Made by a program: the position numbers and the translations under genes
Notes under the pieces: model-generated
Told to the model about the DNA's origin: nothing
Databases searched by the model: none
The model's input: only the letters and a program-made list of their open reading frames with translations
Assembly: GCF_033115175.1 (NCBI RefSeq)
Contig: NC_084834.1
Location: forward strand, 87,776,462 to 87,840,461
Direction of reading: 5' to 3'
Origin: Lepus europaeus
Taxonomy: Eukaryota; Chordata; Mammalia; Lagomorpha; Leporidae
DNA: 64,000 nucleotides
In this document: positions 1-11,957 of the stretch, piece by piece
How positions within the stretch are numbered: the stretch's first letter is position 1
Layout of the letters: each line of letters begins with the position of its first letter

Positions 1-299
1 ACTAATTCTATAGGATAGAACTGATATCAGCTTGAAGGTAGCGTAGGCTACCAGCTACCATAGCTTTCCTGATAGACCTGGGCCACACTTGGGAGCAGTT
101 TACCTGATTTGTAGAAGGTGGGGGTGGGGGAAATGTGCCCGGGCTCCTGCCACCTGCCAGCAGTCAGGCTAACCTTCTGCATGGGCTAGGCAGGCAGACT
201 CATGGGATAACCCACAAATACACTTTTTTTTTTTTTTATCGTAAAATAAGATTCACAAGCTAAGTGGGGTCAGCTCTTTCAGCTCTTTCACATGCTATC

Positions 300-440
300 A
301 TAGTAGTTGTTTACATGCATTAGCGCAATCCATTTTCATGAATTTGTGAGGTAGGATAGTTAACCTTTATCTCTTTAAGATCAGAGAGTAAGTGGAGGGA
401 AAGGTCACTTGTAAGTATTTGAAGCTGTATTTTGGACTGC
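300..440 (-). repeat. Degenerate MIR-like SINE
   Basis: The order TTCATGAATTTGTGAGGTAGGATAGTTAACC, then an AGAGAGTAAGTGG block resembles an inverted MIR core; heavily diverged. Confidence 0.4.
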
Positions 441-744
441 TTAAAAAGAAAGAACATAGAGCCAACATGCCATGTCATTGGCCAGCTGTGTGACTTTATA
501 TCACATAAATAGGAAGCAGTCTATGGTAAATACCTAATCAGAAATTTAACTTGGACAATTGCACTGGTGGAAACTTTCTGTGGAAAATACAGGAATATTC
601 TTAAAGTTGTATAACATGTATACTGTATGTTTCTTTGAAATATGACATTATTTTCTTAGGATGCAGTTCTAGAAGTGGAATTAGTAAGATACATATTGAA
701 TGATTTTGATAGGCATTTAAAAATAATATTTTAGAAATATTTTA

Positions 745-1072
745 GGGTCTGGCATGGTGGTTAATGGATAAAGCCAATGTCTGCAATACAGGCATCCCAT
801 GTAGGTGCTGATTTGAGTCCCAGTTGTTCCACTTCTGATCAAGCTCCCTGCTAATGCACCCAGGAAAGCAGAAGATGCCCCAAATCCTTGGGCATCTGCA
901 CACGTGTGGGAGACCTGGATGAAGCTCCTGGCTGCTGACTTCAGCTTGGCTCAGCCCTGGTTATTGTGGCCATTTAGAGAGTGAACCAGCAGATGGAAAA
1001 TTTCTCCTCTCTCTCTCTTTTCTCTCTATGTAACTCTGCTTTCCAAGGAAATAAAAATAATCTTGAAAAAAA
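745..1072 (+). repeat. C-type SINE, old copy
   Basis: Diverged head (GGGTCTGGCATGGTGG), body with GGGAGACCTGGATGAAGCTCC, CT-rich block and A-rich tail in order. No clear target-site duplication remains. Confidence 0.85.
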
Positions 1073-1677
1073 TGAAAGGTATTTTTAAATAGAAAAGCCA
1101 AAAGATTATTTCTTGTTGCTGAACTTAATGATGTTGTATTTGCTTTTTCCATTTTCTTATCTGCATGTATTTATTCTTCTTTAGTGAGCATGTACTATTT
1201 GTGTAACAACAAAAAGGAAAAGATAATTGTATCTGTGGTATGTAATGTTAGTTTGTCCTGTCATGGAAATCCACTTTGAATTAATGTTTATCTTGTGAGT
1301 ATCATAACTATTTAAATGCTCTCTATAGGTTAAGACTATATTCTAAGATAATTAAGGAGATTGAATATTCTCCTTTAGTTGGTTATTGAAACATAGGTTT
1401 CTTTTTATATTTAAAAGGGCTTGGGAACTCCTATTCTTACTTTAAGGTATATAGTATCCACATTGTATGTACATGTGTACAGTGTGTATTATATTCTGGT
1501 CTGAATCTTAAAGATCTGGTAGATACATACTACTTTCTCACTTGAAAATGAGGTGCATACCATTGAGTGGTACCAAGCAAGCATTTTTATGTAAATCAGT
1601 TTTCCTTTTGATGGTCACATTTTGTGGAGATCAAATGTTATTTTTTCTATTTTAAAGACAAATTTAAAGATTTATCT

Positions 1678-2045
1678 GGGGCCGGCACTGTGGCGCAGCA
1701 GGTTAACACCCTGGCCTCAAGTGCTGGCATTCCATATGGGCACCTGTTCTAATTCTGTCTGCTCCACTTCTGATCCAGCTCTCTGCTATGACCTGGGATA
1801 GCAGTGGAAGATGGCCCAAGTCTTTGGGCCTCTGCACCTGCGTGGGAAACCTGGAAGAAGCTCCTGGCTCCTGGCTTTTGATCGGTAGAGTTCTGGCCAT
1901 TGCTGCCAATTGGGGAGTGAACCATCAGATGGAAGACCTCTCTCTCTCTCTCTCTCTCTCCCTCTCTGCCTCTCCTCTCTCTGTGTAACTCTGACTCTCA
2001 AGTAAAAAATAAATGAATCTAAAAAAAAGAAATTATTAAAAAAAT
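1678..2045 (+). repeat. C-type SINE
   Basis: Complete: GGGGCCGGCACTGTGGCGC head, (CT)n at 1940-1962, AAATGAATCT tail. Flanked by an exact 12-bp duplication AAAGATTTATCT at 1666-1677 and 2046-2057. Confidence 0.95.
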
Positions 2046-2287
2046 AAAGATTTATCTATGAGACAGACTTCATGTGGGAATCAGATTTATGTAAGTAAAC
2101 AATTTTGTTTTCTTGCTGTAAATTTTGCTATCTAAAAAAATTCATAACTTTATTTTTCATTAATTCTCAAGTTTTCAATAGCCTGTAACAAAAAAGCCTA
2201 TTTTGGGTAAATCTGATTACTTAGAATTTCTTATAGTTATGATCTAAACATGTGTATCTGCCATCCCCTCCCAACAACTTTTAGCCC

Positions 2288-2576
2288 AATATTTTAGTGA
2301 GGGTGCCAATTTAAGTCCCGACTATTGCACTTCCAATCCAGGTGTCTGACAATTTCCCTGGGAAAGCAACTGAAGATGGCCCAAGTAATTGGACCCTTGC
2401 TACCCACATGGGAGATCTGGTTGGGGTTCTAGGCTCCTAGTGTCTGCCTGGCTCAGCCCTGGCCAATTTGGGCAATTGTAGGGTGAACCACTGGATGGAG
2501 GATCTCTTTCTCTGTCTCTCCCCCTCTTTCCAGAACTCTGCCTTTCAGGGCAGACAAATAAACCTGAAAAAAAAAT
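2288..2576 (+). repeat. C-type SINE, degraded
   Basis: The head is lost or unrecognisable. The body GATGGCCCAAG, GGGAGATCTGG and the tail CTGCCTTTCAGGGCAGACAAATAAA remain. Confidence 0.8.
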
Positions 2577-2788
2577 GTATATTATGAAGATACTACACAT
2601 AGATTTCAAAATTCTTTTCTACCAAAATAAACAACTTTTAATTCCCTATCCCCTAAATTTTTGAAGTTCTCTAGTATATTTAAAGAATTACTAGGCTGAG
2701 TATATAGACAAGTTATTGTCCTACTCTTACGAACAAAAGAATAGGAATAGAATTAAACTAATGTATATACAAAAAGAGCTAGATAGAG

Positions 2789-2968
2789 CAGGGCTTTAGA
2801 CTAGTGGTTAAGATACATTCTGTATCCAAAAACTTGGTCTGACTCTGGTTACTGAATCCAACTTCCTGTTAATGTAAACCCTGGGAGGTAGTGGTGGTGG
2901 CTCAAGAAATTGGGTTCCTGCCATTCATGTGGGAGCTTTTATTGAGCTCCAAACCTGGAGAACCATGT
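2789..2968 (+). repeat. C-type SINE, 5' half only
   Basis: Diverged GGGCTTTAGACTAGTGGTTAAG head and the CCCTGGGAGG...GGCTCAAG...GTGGGAG body; the CT block and tail are missing. Confidence 0.65.
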
Positions 2969-3430
2969 GTTCTATCATTTCATTTGTTTCTCTTGGTGAA
3001 TCAACAAAATTTACGCAGAATTCTGTCACTACCCCTTTACTGAAACCGGGTTTAAATTTGCAAAAAGTGAATAGAGAATGTTAATGCTGGCAATGCTGCT
3101 CCAGTTTGCTTCAGGCTGCTGAAGCAAAAGTCTGAGTTATGTTATTATAACCTACACCTTAGGAAAAGAGACATTAGCACACCTCTACTTAAAGATGCTA
3201 CCAATGCTGTTTGATGTTTACCACTCCACCTTTCCATGACTTTCATCTCTGGTTGGAAATGTTTTACTTTCTATAGCAAGACCAAGTGATGAAAGGGAGC
3301 TGTCAGATACCTCAAATGTATCACTAGTGGGATGAGAGACTGGGGAGGCTTGGGAATAAAATTGACTACCACTGCAATGAAAAAGAAATAATGTTTCCTA
3401 TGAACTCCAAGGCATGGGATCTAGGTAATA

Positions 3431-3600
3431 ACAATACCTACTTGTATTGAGACATGTGCTGTGCTTAGTTCTTCGATAAAAACTTTCATTTATCCCTTAC
3501 AACAATCATATAAGTAGACTATTCCTTGTAGAAATAGAAAACTAGAGATTAGTGACTTGTCCTGAGTTACTGCTAATGAGTAGTAGGGCCTCAATGAATC
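3431..3600 (-). repeat. MIR SINE
   Basis: Inverted MIR order: ACTTTCATTTATCCCTTACAACAATC, then GAAATAGAAAACTAGAGA, then a GACTTGTCC...GAGTAGTAGGGCC block. Confidence 0.7.
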
Positions 3601-3771
3601 CCTGCATTTGTTTGGCCATTTCCCTCTTGTTGGAAATCTATCATGCTCACTGGGGTATATTACTTGTGCTCATCAATAATGCTTTTGTCTTCTAATTTTA
3701 AAGTCATCATCTGAAATTTTTTAGAACCCATAATATTTAAATATCTTTTCTAACTGGCTTAAAGACTTTAA

Positions 3772-4096
3772 CACATTTTTTTTTTGACAGGCAGAGTGGA
3801 TAGTGAGAGAGAGAGAGAGAGAGGTCTTCCTTTTGCCGTTGGTTCACCCTCCAATGGCCACTGCGGCCGGCGCATCGCGCTGATCCGAAGCCAGGAGCCA
3901 GGTGCTTCTCCTGTCTCCCAAGCGGGTGCAGGGCCCAAGGATTTGGGCCATCCTCCACTGCCTTCCCGGGCCATAGCAGAGAGCTGGCCTGGAAGAGGGG
4001 CAACCGAGATAGAATCCAGCGCCCCGACCGGGACTAGAACCCGGTGTGCTGGCGCCGCCAGGTGGAGGATTAGCCTGTTAAGCCACGGCGCCGGCC
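3772..4096 (-). repeat. C-type SINE, GACAGGCAGAGTGGA subfamily
   Basis: Little-diverged copy still rich in CpG, with a 12-bp exact duplication TAAAGACTTTAA at 3760-3771 and 4097-4108. It belongs to a second, probably younger subfamily whose tail end reads GACAGGCAGAGTGGATAGTG, with TTGCCGTTGGTTCACC beyond the GA run. Confidence 0.95.
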
Positions 4097-4719
4097 TAAA
4101 GACTTTAATTTTGGAATCTTGAATGCCTTCCTATTTGTAGGAACACAAAACTTCGAGGATGTAAAAAATGATATCTAATTGAATTTTATATATCTCACAT
4201 GACATTTTTCCCATAGTCACAATTTATCGTCATTCTACATCATTGTCCATTATGATTTGCTGCCTAAGGTATTTTAGAAACAATATGAAGTTGCCTGTGG
4301 GATTAAATTAGAGTCTCTTCTTTGGACACTACATTCCTTCTTCATTTGCCCTTTATATTATTTGGGGTCACTTTTGTTCTGTCTCAAGCTCATTCCCTTT
4401 CCAAATCATATACAATGTCATCTAAAAAGAAGGCATTGGGTTTTTCTTCCTGCACCTAGAGTCTACTGAGATCTCATTACCTGTATTTCCCACAGCTTTC
4501 CAGGAGATGAGAGGAAGGTACAGAGAGAGAACAAGAAGCAGATGGCCCAAGGATCAACATTACATTGTCCTTGTGTTCACAACAAATATGGAGCATTATC
4601 TACAGTTACTAAAGTTTGTGTTTTCCATTCTTAAGTGCATTCAATTAACTCTTTCCCACTATTTAATCACTTGGTAAAGGGCAGCTTCCTTGCTTTCATG
4701 TTATTTTACTCTGCTGTTT

Positions 4720-5047
4720 CTTTTTTAATTTTTTATAGATTTATTTTATTTATTTGAAAGACAGTTACAGAGAGGGGTAGAGACAGAGAGAAAGGTCTTC
4801 CATCCACTGGTCACTCCCCAGATGGCTGCAACGGCTGGAGCTATGCTGATCCAGAGCCAGGAACTTCTTCTGGGCCTCCCACACGGGTGCAGGGGCCCAA
4901 GGACTTGAGCCATCTTCTACTGCTATCCCAGGCCATAGCAGAGAGCTAGGTCGGAAGGGGAGGAGCGGGACTAGAACCGGCACCCATATGGGATGCCGGC
5001 GCTTTAGGCCAGGGCTTTAACCCACTGTGCCACAATGCTGGCTCCTG
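4720..5047 (-). repeat. C-type SINE
   Basis: Inverted full-length copy ending CCACAATGCTGGCTCC; duplication CTCTGCTGTTT at 4709-4719 and 5048-5058. Confidence 0.93.
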
Positions 5048-5286
5048 CTCTGCTGTTTTTGCCATAGCACAGGCTTACCACAGGACATAACTAAATATTT
5101 GGTTATCTCACAGAGAAAATTAAGCCTAGGGAAAGTATACATTTCATTGAATGCTAATCTATAGTGAAATTACTGAAATAAACCTGGATAAAATAATTTA
5201 CTAATGTGGGGTAAAATATTGAGATTTCATGTACTGAAGAGAAAATGAAGGATATATATGGTAATTATTAAGAAAATGTTCACATC

Positions 5287-5360
5287 AGGATTAGTGCTGT
5301 GGTGTAGCGGGTGAATCCACCATTTAGGATGCCCGTATCTCACACGGGAGTGCGCGGGGT
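5287..5360 (+). repeat. C-type SINE, head fragment
   Basis: Only the first ~70 bp (GATTAGTGCTGTGGTGTAGCGGGTG onward) survive. Confidence 0.65.
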
Positions 5361-5907
5361 ACTGCCATAGAGAAGGTGAAGTTACAAATCTGAATACATT
5401 GCTTTATAATAGTGTACATTTTCCTTGATTTCCATTGTGATATCCAAATTCAAAGGTTATTTCTACCAGAGCTGGGTCCCACCACTTCTTCCCCATGGTA
5501 CACACTCAATCTATGAGGCTTCAGGAATGAGCTGCCAGTTCAGGAGCTGATTGTGCCTTATGGTACAGTCTCTGCTAGATCATCTCAGCTCTGCCACCAT
5601 AAAGCTAATTAGCTTCAGTCTACCTCCCCAGCAGATTCTCTGCCTATAAAAGTTACATAAAATTTAACTTATCCAATTGTTATGATTAAGTGACACGGGA
5701 CTTTAGTCCTTTGCCAAACATAAGGTACTATATAAAAGTATGGAATCATGATATGTTATAAGATGCATAATCATCCCCAAAATAAATCCCCGATTTGCTC
5801 ATGACACCTAAAATAACTGTCACTTAATTCACCCCTCCATCTTAAAGGACCAGGTCCCTGGTAAACCGCAAATACGTCATATAAAATCACCTATTAAATA
5901 ACTGTCA

Positions 5908-6229
5908 GGGGCCGGTGCTGTGGTGCGGCGGGTTAATGCCCTGGCCTGAAGTGCCGGCATTCCATATGGGTACCTGTTCGAGACCCGGTTGCTCCACTTC
6001 CCATCCAGCTCTCTGCTATGAACTGGGAAAGCAGAAGATGGCCCAAGTCATTGGGCCCCTGCACCCGCATGAGAGACCCAGAAGAGGCTCCTGGCTTTGG
6101 ATCGGTGCAGCTCCAGCCGTTGCAGCCAATTGGGGAGTGAACCAAGGGATGGAAGACCTCTCTGTCTCTCTGCCTCTCCCTCTCTCTGTGTAACTCTGCC
6201 TTTCAAATAAATAAACACATCTTTAAAAA
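5908..6229 (+). repeat. C-type SINE
   Basis: Complete copy; flanks AATAACTGTCA (5897-5907) and AATAGCTGTCA (6230-6240) form an 11-bp duplication with one change. Confidence 0.93.
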
Positions 6230-6309
6230 AATAGCTGTCATAATTATTTATATCTGTTGAGATATCTGGTCGTGGTGGGTCACAGTGGAAAAGATGCATT
6301 ATTGGCAGT

Positions 6310-6860
6310 AATGAAAAGCATTAAAAAATCAAACCAGTGATTCATGCAACAGCATGAATGAGTCTCAGAAATACTATGCTACAAGAAAGAAGTCAAATAG
6401 GAAATAAAGTTCATATTTTATGATTCCATTTTGATGAAGTGTTAGAATGTACACAACTGAGAAGGGTCCATGGGACCTTTGTGGGGTGATGAAAATGTTC
6501 TGGGTTTTCCAAATAGTGCAGATTTTTCAAAATGGACACAAAGGGACACTTAAGAGCCGAGCATTTACTGTATGTAAATTATATCCAAGAATAAAAATTT
6601 TCTCATGCTATAGTGATTATTGTTTAATAATCTTACATTTTTTGAATCCATGTTGAAATGTTTACAGATAAAATATGCATGTAAAACTTGGAATTTACTT
6701 AAAAAATGAAGATTGGTAGTGATAAGGTGGAGTGTTTATAGTCTAGATATAATCAGGCAGGCATTGAAAAATTGTGAAAGTTCGGTGATACTCATGTGAG
6801 AGTCTTTGATTCTACTTCTGTACATGTCTGAAAATTTTCCATAATAAAAAATTGAAAAGA
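6310..6860 (+). repeat. Old L1 3'-end fragments
   Basis: The run from ATGCAACAGCATGAATGAGTC through GGGGTGATGAAAATGTTCTGG to TTTACTGTATGTAAATTATA matches the ancient mammalian L1 3' end. A second piece ends TGAAAATTTTCCATAATAAAAA near 6850. Confidence 0.7.
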
Positions 6861-8429
6861 GAGGGGTCATCTAGTTCATCTCCTCATTTACGAGAGGAAA
6901 AGCTGGAAACAGGAGGACATAACTTGCTCACTCACGGCCTTAAAATCAGATGGCAAAGTAGCTCCCATGTCTGCTTTCTTTCTCTGATCCCAGGAAAACA
7001 AAATAGGAACCACTGCATGGTCGAAAGGCTGCTTTTCGAAAGTGAAGCAAGGAGTGTGAGAATCTATTAAGTGATAAATACTTGTGATCTAACTTTCACA
7101 CTTTTTTCTACAGAATGTATCTATCATTTCTTTCTACCACCCATCCCCTCCCCCCTTGTGTATCGGTTGTCACCTGTCATCTATCCATCTTTTATCTAAC
7201 AATCTCTATATTTAGCTATCTCTATCCTTTCCATGTAGTCTTTCGCTTCCATCCCTAGTGGTTTCAAGTTGTGCTTTATAGGTGGAAAGCACATCTTACT
7301 CAAATTTCAGAACCCAGATGCGTGCAAGCGGCAGCAAAACAAACAGACCAAGGAACAAACGAGGCGGCAGAGCCTTGTTCTCCCCTCCGTGCTAAGCCCA
7401 TCTCCCAGAACCGGGCCAGGAAAGCAAGGCCTTCTGCTGGAGGGGGGAGCCTGGTTCTCCCTTCTGGTGTGATCTAGGAACAGCTGTTTTCCACTCAGCA
7501 CTGACAGGGTGAAAATGCGTTAAACGACGCAGAAATCGGCGGGGGCTCCCTCGCGTGTGCCGTGTGAGGGGAGAGGGTGTCATCTCGGAGGGCAACGTGC
7601 ACCACGTTGGATTTGCCTCCTAGACCTTGTCCTGCAGTCTGGAAACGAAGCCGCATTTCCAGAGCGAAAAGCCTTGGGGCCGCCGGCTTTCGACGGCGGG
7701 GGAATATTTATTGCCTGCTTCACAGATGGGGAAAAAAAAAAAAATCAGCTTCTGGCAGCCGCTGATTGGTGGAAAAGAAAATGGTGAGAGCCTGGTGGGG
7801 AGACGATTTGACGAGTCCCCTCGCGCCTCCCGAACCTCTATCTCTTGCTCGGTGGTCCCCAGCCTGCCCGCGGGACCCTTTCGGGCTCACCCGGGGTTAA
7901 GCTAGAACAGAAAACCTCGAGGATGTTCGAACAAAAGCGACCCTGCACGCGGCGCCCCTCGGCCGTGTGCTAAGTGTCACGAAGCGAGGCTGACGCGGGG
8001 CAGGTGCAGGCGCTCCCGCCGCGCCCCGCGTCTCCTCCGTCCGCTCCCGGAGCCAGGCTCGGCTGCGACGCCCATTCCTCGGTCCCCAAGCCCCAGGGTT
8101 ACGCTCTGCTGGGGGCGAGGGCCCCGAGAAACCAGAGGAAGGGAGACAGCGAGGGAGCGGGTGGAAAGGAGAGACCTCAGCCCGAGCCAAAGCGCTCCGG
8201 AGGTCCGCACGTTCCCGGTGCCTCTGAGCCTGCGGTGAAGCACCGGGCCCCGCGCCTTTACGCCTCCCAGGCCGAGGCGGGCGGCTGCAGTGGCCGGGGC
8301 CACCTGCCCCGCACCCCCTCCCCACGGAGCACGAGAGCCGAGAGCACGCGCCGGGAGCGCAGCGAGCGCGGGAGAGGGGCGGGGAGAGGCGCTGACAAAT
8401 CAGCCGTGGGGGCGGTGAGACGAGGAGAT

Positions 8430-8658
8430 CCGGGCGCCGGAGGAGGAGGAGGTGGAGGAGGACGGCCGCGACCAGGGGCCCGCGAGCGGGGCGACGGCGG
8501 AGCGGAGTGTGTGCAGACGCGCAGCGAGGTGTGTGCTTGGCCTCTGGGCAGCCCCGGGACGCAGCCCCGCCCTGCGCCTGCCTCCAGCCCTCGCGACCCT
8601 CGCTTTCTTCCTCCCCCATCCTCCGTGCGGGGGACGGGGAGTGGCAATTGGACGCGAG
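8430..8658 (+). other. SNCA: SNCA non-coding exon 1, upstream form (two donors)
   Basis: The stretch matches, from memory, the human 5'-untranslated first exon: a GGA-repeat start, then CGACCAGGGGCCC, and two donors. The proximal donor is GCGAG|GTGTGTGC (exon end 8528, intron from 8529). The distal donor is GCGAG|GTTCGC (exon end 8658, intron from 8659), corresponding to the human site after GGGAGTGGCCATTCGACGACAG. No ATG occurs between 8430 and 8658, so these leaders carry no upstream start codon. The 5' end is approximate. Confidence 0.65.
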
Positions 8659-8749
8659 GTTCGCGCGTGTGCCTCCCACGCCCCCCGCCTCCCGTCGCCG
8701 GCTTGCGCTGACGGCAGCCTCCTCTGGGGATCATCCGTCTCTTGGCGCC

Positions 8750-8877
8750 GCCTCCGCCCTTCCTGTGCGCTCCCGTCCCCTCCCTTGGCCCGTTTAAATA
8801 ATATTTGGCACTTGTTTAAATTAAAGGGAAAGGGGGGGAGGGGAGGACTCGGAGTCCCGGAGAAGCAGAGTTCTCGG
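8750..8877 (+). other. SNCA: SNCA alternative non-coding exon 1, downstream form
   Basis: GGACTCGGAGTCCCGGAGAAG at 8844-8864, then AGAGTTCTCGG, is the counterpart of the human alternative leader ending in GGAGAAGCAGAGGGACTCAG. The donor is strong: CGG|GTGAGTACC with the intron from 8878, and the following intronic GTGGCTCTGAACGGGC block is also conserved. The start is unknown; it probably lies near or after the AT-rich element at 8790-8822. Spliced to exon 2 it gives a second 5' leader for the same protein. Confidence 0.6.
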
Positions 8878-9987
8878 GTGAGTACCTGTGGCTCTGAACG
8901 GGCAGCTTTGGAAATCGTGGAGAAACCCGGGCAGGCAGAGGAGCCGCCGCGGACGCGGGGTGGTGGTAGGGTGCACCCCAGGACCGCGGTGTCCAGGCTC
9001 TTCGCGGGGCGTGCAGGTCTCTCGCGTGCACGTCAGGAGTGGACGTTGACCCGGCTCTCCCCGGCCTCCCCACAGGCTGCGAGATCAGCGGCTTCTCCGG
9101 GGTGCGCTTTCCCCGCGGAAGCGCCAGGTGCTGGGTGGAGCACGAGCATCCAACTTTTCTTACCGGAACCGCCACCCCGTAGGCCGCTTTCTCGCTGTTT
9201 CCCGAGAAGTGAGGAAACAGCTTTGACCAATTTCTAAATAAAGTGCAGAGGGGACAAGGCAACAGGTAGGAAGGGGTTAACAAGTGCCCGCGCTAGGTCT
9301 GCCTGGGGGTGCGGTGCGGCTGAGAACGCCCTTTCGTGTGGCTGGCAGGGATGTGGACGCTGCCAGCGGGTGTAGACCAGCGCCTGCTCTGGATAGATAG
9401 CGGAGGGCGGAGGTGGAGGGCACGGTGGATTCAGACAAGCGCCCCCGGGTTCCTTCCTTGTTGTCTTGCGGTTTAACCACATGCAGAGTGAGTAGTGCTC
9501 TTCCCTCCCCTGGGATCAACCTGTTACCCCTCTTCTGGGATTCATTTTAAGGATGCTCCTGGCCCTGGCCCCCAGCTCCCATCCTTTTCCTGTGGTCTTT
9601 CCTCTAAACCTACGGCTGACTTACAGGGTCACTCTTTGGACCCTGGGAAGTTGGAAGAAGGGCGCATCTATTCCTGCCACTCCACTTACGAGATGCAGTA
9701 AGAACAGCTCAGATGCTCTCCCTGGTCAGCATGAGTCAAGATGGATGGGGGAGGAGGAATTCCTAAAGCTAAAGCTTAAGGGGAGTGGGCTGGGGTGGGA
9801 GTGAGGGGCGGACTGCTTTGTCCAATTGGTTGAAATGAGAGGTCACGTCAAAGAGTTTTCACGCTTTTGGGGATTTCTACAGATTTTTAGTGTTTTCGTT
9901 TTCTGTTTTGTTTTTAGCTTGGATGGTTTGAATTTTGCTTGCTTTTACCAAAAAGTTCTCACTCAGCATGTATTTTGTGTTTTCCAG
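8878..9987 (+). other. SNCA: SNCA intron 1
   Basis: GTGAGT donor, TTTTCCAG acceptor. No retroposons are visible, unlike every other intron here, which suggests constraint. The first 350 bp are still CpG-rich. A WGATAR motif (AGATAG) is at 9395-9400; GATA factors are reported to act on human SNCA intron 1, but I cannot show this is the orthologous site. The block GAGCATCCAACTTTTCTTAC at about 9143-9162 is also recognisable in the human intron. Confidence 0.7.
9395..9400 (+). promoter_or_regulatory. Candidate GATA-factor site in SNCA intron 1
   Basis: AGATAG fits WGATAR, within GGATAGATAG, about 0.5 kb downstream of the last first-exon donor. Published work places a functional GATA site in intron 1 of human SNCA; orthology of this motif is inferred from position only, and such short motifs occur by chance. 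Confidence 0.3.
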
Positions 9988-9997
9988 TGTGGTGTAA

Positions 9998-10163
<166 letters not shown>

Positions 10164-11860
10164 AGTCATTCTGATAATGGTCCCTGACTGATGAGTTACA
10201 ATGATGGATACAAGAATGCTGACATTTCTCACGTGATTCGTTCTTGCATCATCACTTGTCAAAAGGATGGATTGAGTCGGAGGACTGGGTAGGTAGGTGA
10301 GTCTGAAGGTGTATGTTTGAGCTAATCGTGAGAAAATGTGGCTAATCTTTTGTTTTCCCAGATTTTTAAATGTTGCAATAACACTTAGAACTTTTTTATC
10401 CTTTTTTTCCCCAATGAATGTTTCTGTGTTTGAGTGACTATATTCAGAGGGCTGTTTGGAAAACTTAGTCCTTTTTTTAAAAAATTAAAACATTTCTTAC
10501 AATCAAAATCATTCATGGACTATTGATCTCTTTTATCATGATGAATAATATTTACTAATTTTAATGCATGGCAATTATAAAATAAGACTTTGATACAGCC
10601 CTGCTCTGTGACTGTGGCTCCAAAATGGAAAGAAGAGATTATTCTGTGCTGTAATTACTCCTTGTGATGCCTTGATTCCTGTAGACACTCGGTCCAAAGG
10701 CTGAAGGAAGTGCTTAGAGATACTGCAGCTATCTTCAGAAATATTTATGTAGTTCATCTCTCAAGTGACATGCAGAAAATAATCATGCAGTTGTTGCCTA
10801 TCACTCTACTTGGTTCTAAATTCCCACCTGGGAGTATCCACCAAGAGCTTGACCCTTTTATCTGTATCTTGAACTGTGTTAAACTGGGTGTTATTTTGCA
10901 AATTACTTTAAATTTTTTGGAGAAGAAATGAACACATAGGTACATATCCACATGGAAGGCACTACAAAAGGATCATGGAAAATTGAATGAAAAGAGAAGT
11001 TTATTTCAGTGTCAAACATTTTTGAAATGCATGCATAAGTTTTACCCAGTAGGCATGTTTGGGAAAACTTCTTGAAGACTCATCATGTACACACACACTG
11101 CCTGTCCCTCTCTTCTTTCTCCACTGCTCCTCTGAGCTCTGCTGCCTTCTCTGGTGGCGACTACAGCAGCAGGAGCCCTAGTCTGAGCAGTCAGGTGGAG
11201 GGTGAGCATTAGCGTGGCATGGGCGATACACTTGCTGTGCCTGTGTCTGTGGAGTGAAAGATGCTGTGCTGCTCTCAGATGTAGATCAAAGGAGAAAACT
11301 TACACTTCAGATGCTTTTTATGACTGCTTCTCTTTAAAGTTTACAGCAGATTACTTTTTCCTTGTTCTTCAGACTCTTTTTATGTTGGCTTGATCTTCCC
11401 ATAAGTCTTCAGTTAAATTACTTTTTTTCTGCAAACATGTTTTCGGAAATATCATTGAAATATCTGATACAAGAGGGAAAAATTGGTAAGTTAATTGCAA
11501 GTTTTTTGTAAAGGATGAATTATATCATTTTAGTTAGAATTTGTAATACTGATACAATGACAAAGATGATCAATATTTTTCTGTTGGTACTCAGTTTTCC
11601 AACTTCTGTAAGTACAAGCTTCTTTGACTATAATTTGTGTGTTTAAAGATTTTTCTTAGGGAGTCAACTAGTCATTTGTTGTAAATTCAGAAACTACTAA
11701 ATATTAATTTAATACATTGCTCTTTCCTGGTAATGAATAAGTTTTATCATCTGCAACACTTACTTGCTTTTGTGTTGACTATGAGTTTGGGCACGTGAAA
11801 TGATTTTATTTCTCAGAGACAAATTCTGTTATTTTCTTTGAGATGATTGTATACAATTTT

Positions 11861-11900
11861 TAAAAAATATTTATTTGAAAATCAGAATTTTATATATAAG

Positions 11901-11957
<57 letters not shown>

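Larger units (their letters stand above)
1..7519. other. Upstream flank of SNCA, no gene seen
   Basis: AT-rich intergenic DNA with the retroposons listed below. Stretches 440-744, 1073-1665, 2970-3430, 4109-4708, 5361-5897 and 6860-7519 hold nothing I recognise beyond a degenerate CTAT-type tract at about 7150-7245. The polymorphic Rep1 dinucleotide repeat lies about 10 kb upstream in human, so it would be outside this window. Confidence 0.75.
7520..9200 (+). promoter_or_regulatory. SNCA: SNCA CpG-island promoter
   Basis: This is the only long CpG- and GC-dense stretch in the window. It contains an inverted CCAAT box (ATTGG at 7765-7769), a GGGGCGGGG Sp1-type box at 8376-8384, a near-palindrome GCTGACAAATCAGC at 8391-8404 and a GGA-repeat run at 8440-8464 where human first exon 1 begins. 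No canonical TATA box sits at the expected place, which fits a CpG-type promoter with dispersed starts. An AT-rich island at about 8790-8822 is also recognisable in the human gene, just upstream of the second first-exon. Long open frames on both strands here are a consequence of low stop-codon frequency in GC-rich DNA. Confidence 0.85.

Noticed and set aside
1-7519. Rabbit counterpart of the human Rep1 microsatellite
   Set aside because: No mixed TC/TG/CA dinucleotide repeat is present; in human it lies about 10 kb upstream, farther than this window reaches.
7897-9237. Long open frames on both strands (up to 261 codons) in the GC-rich region
   Set aside because: They overlap each other on both strands within the CpG island, are Arg/Pro/Gly-rich with no domain, and coincide with known non-coding SNCA first exons. 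Low stop frequency explains them.
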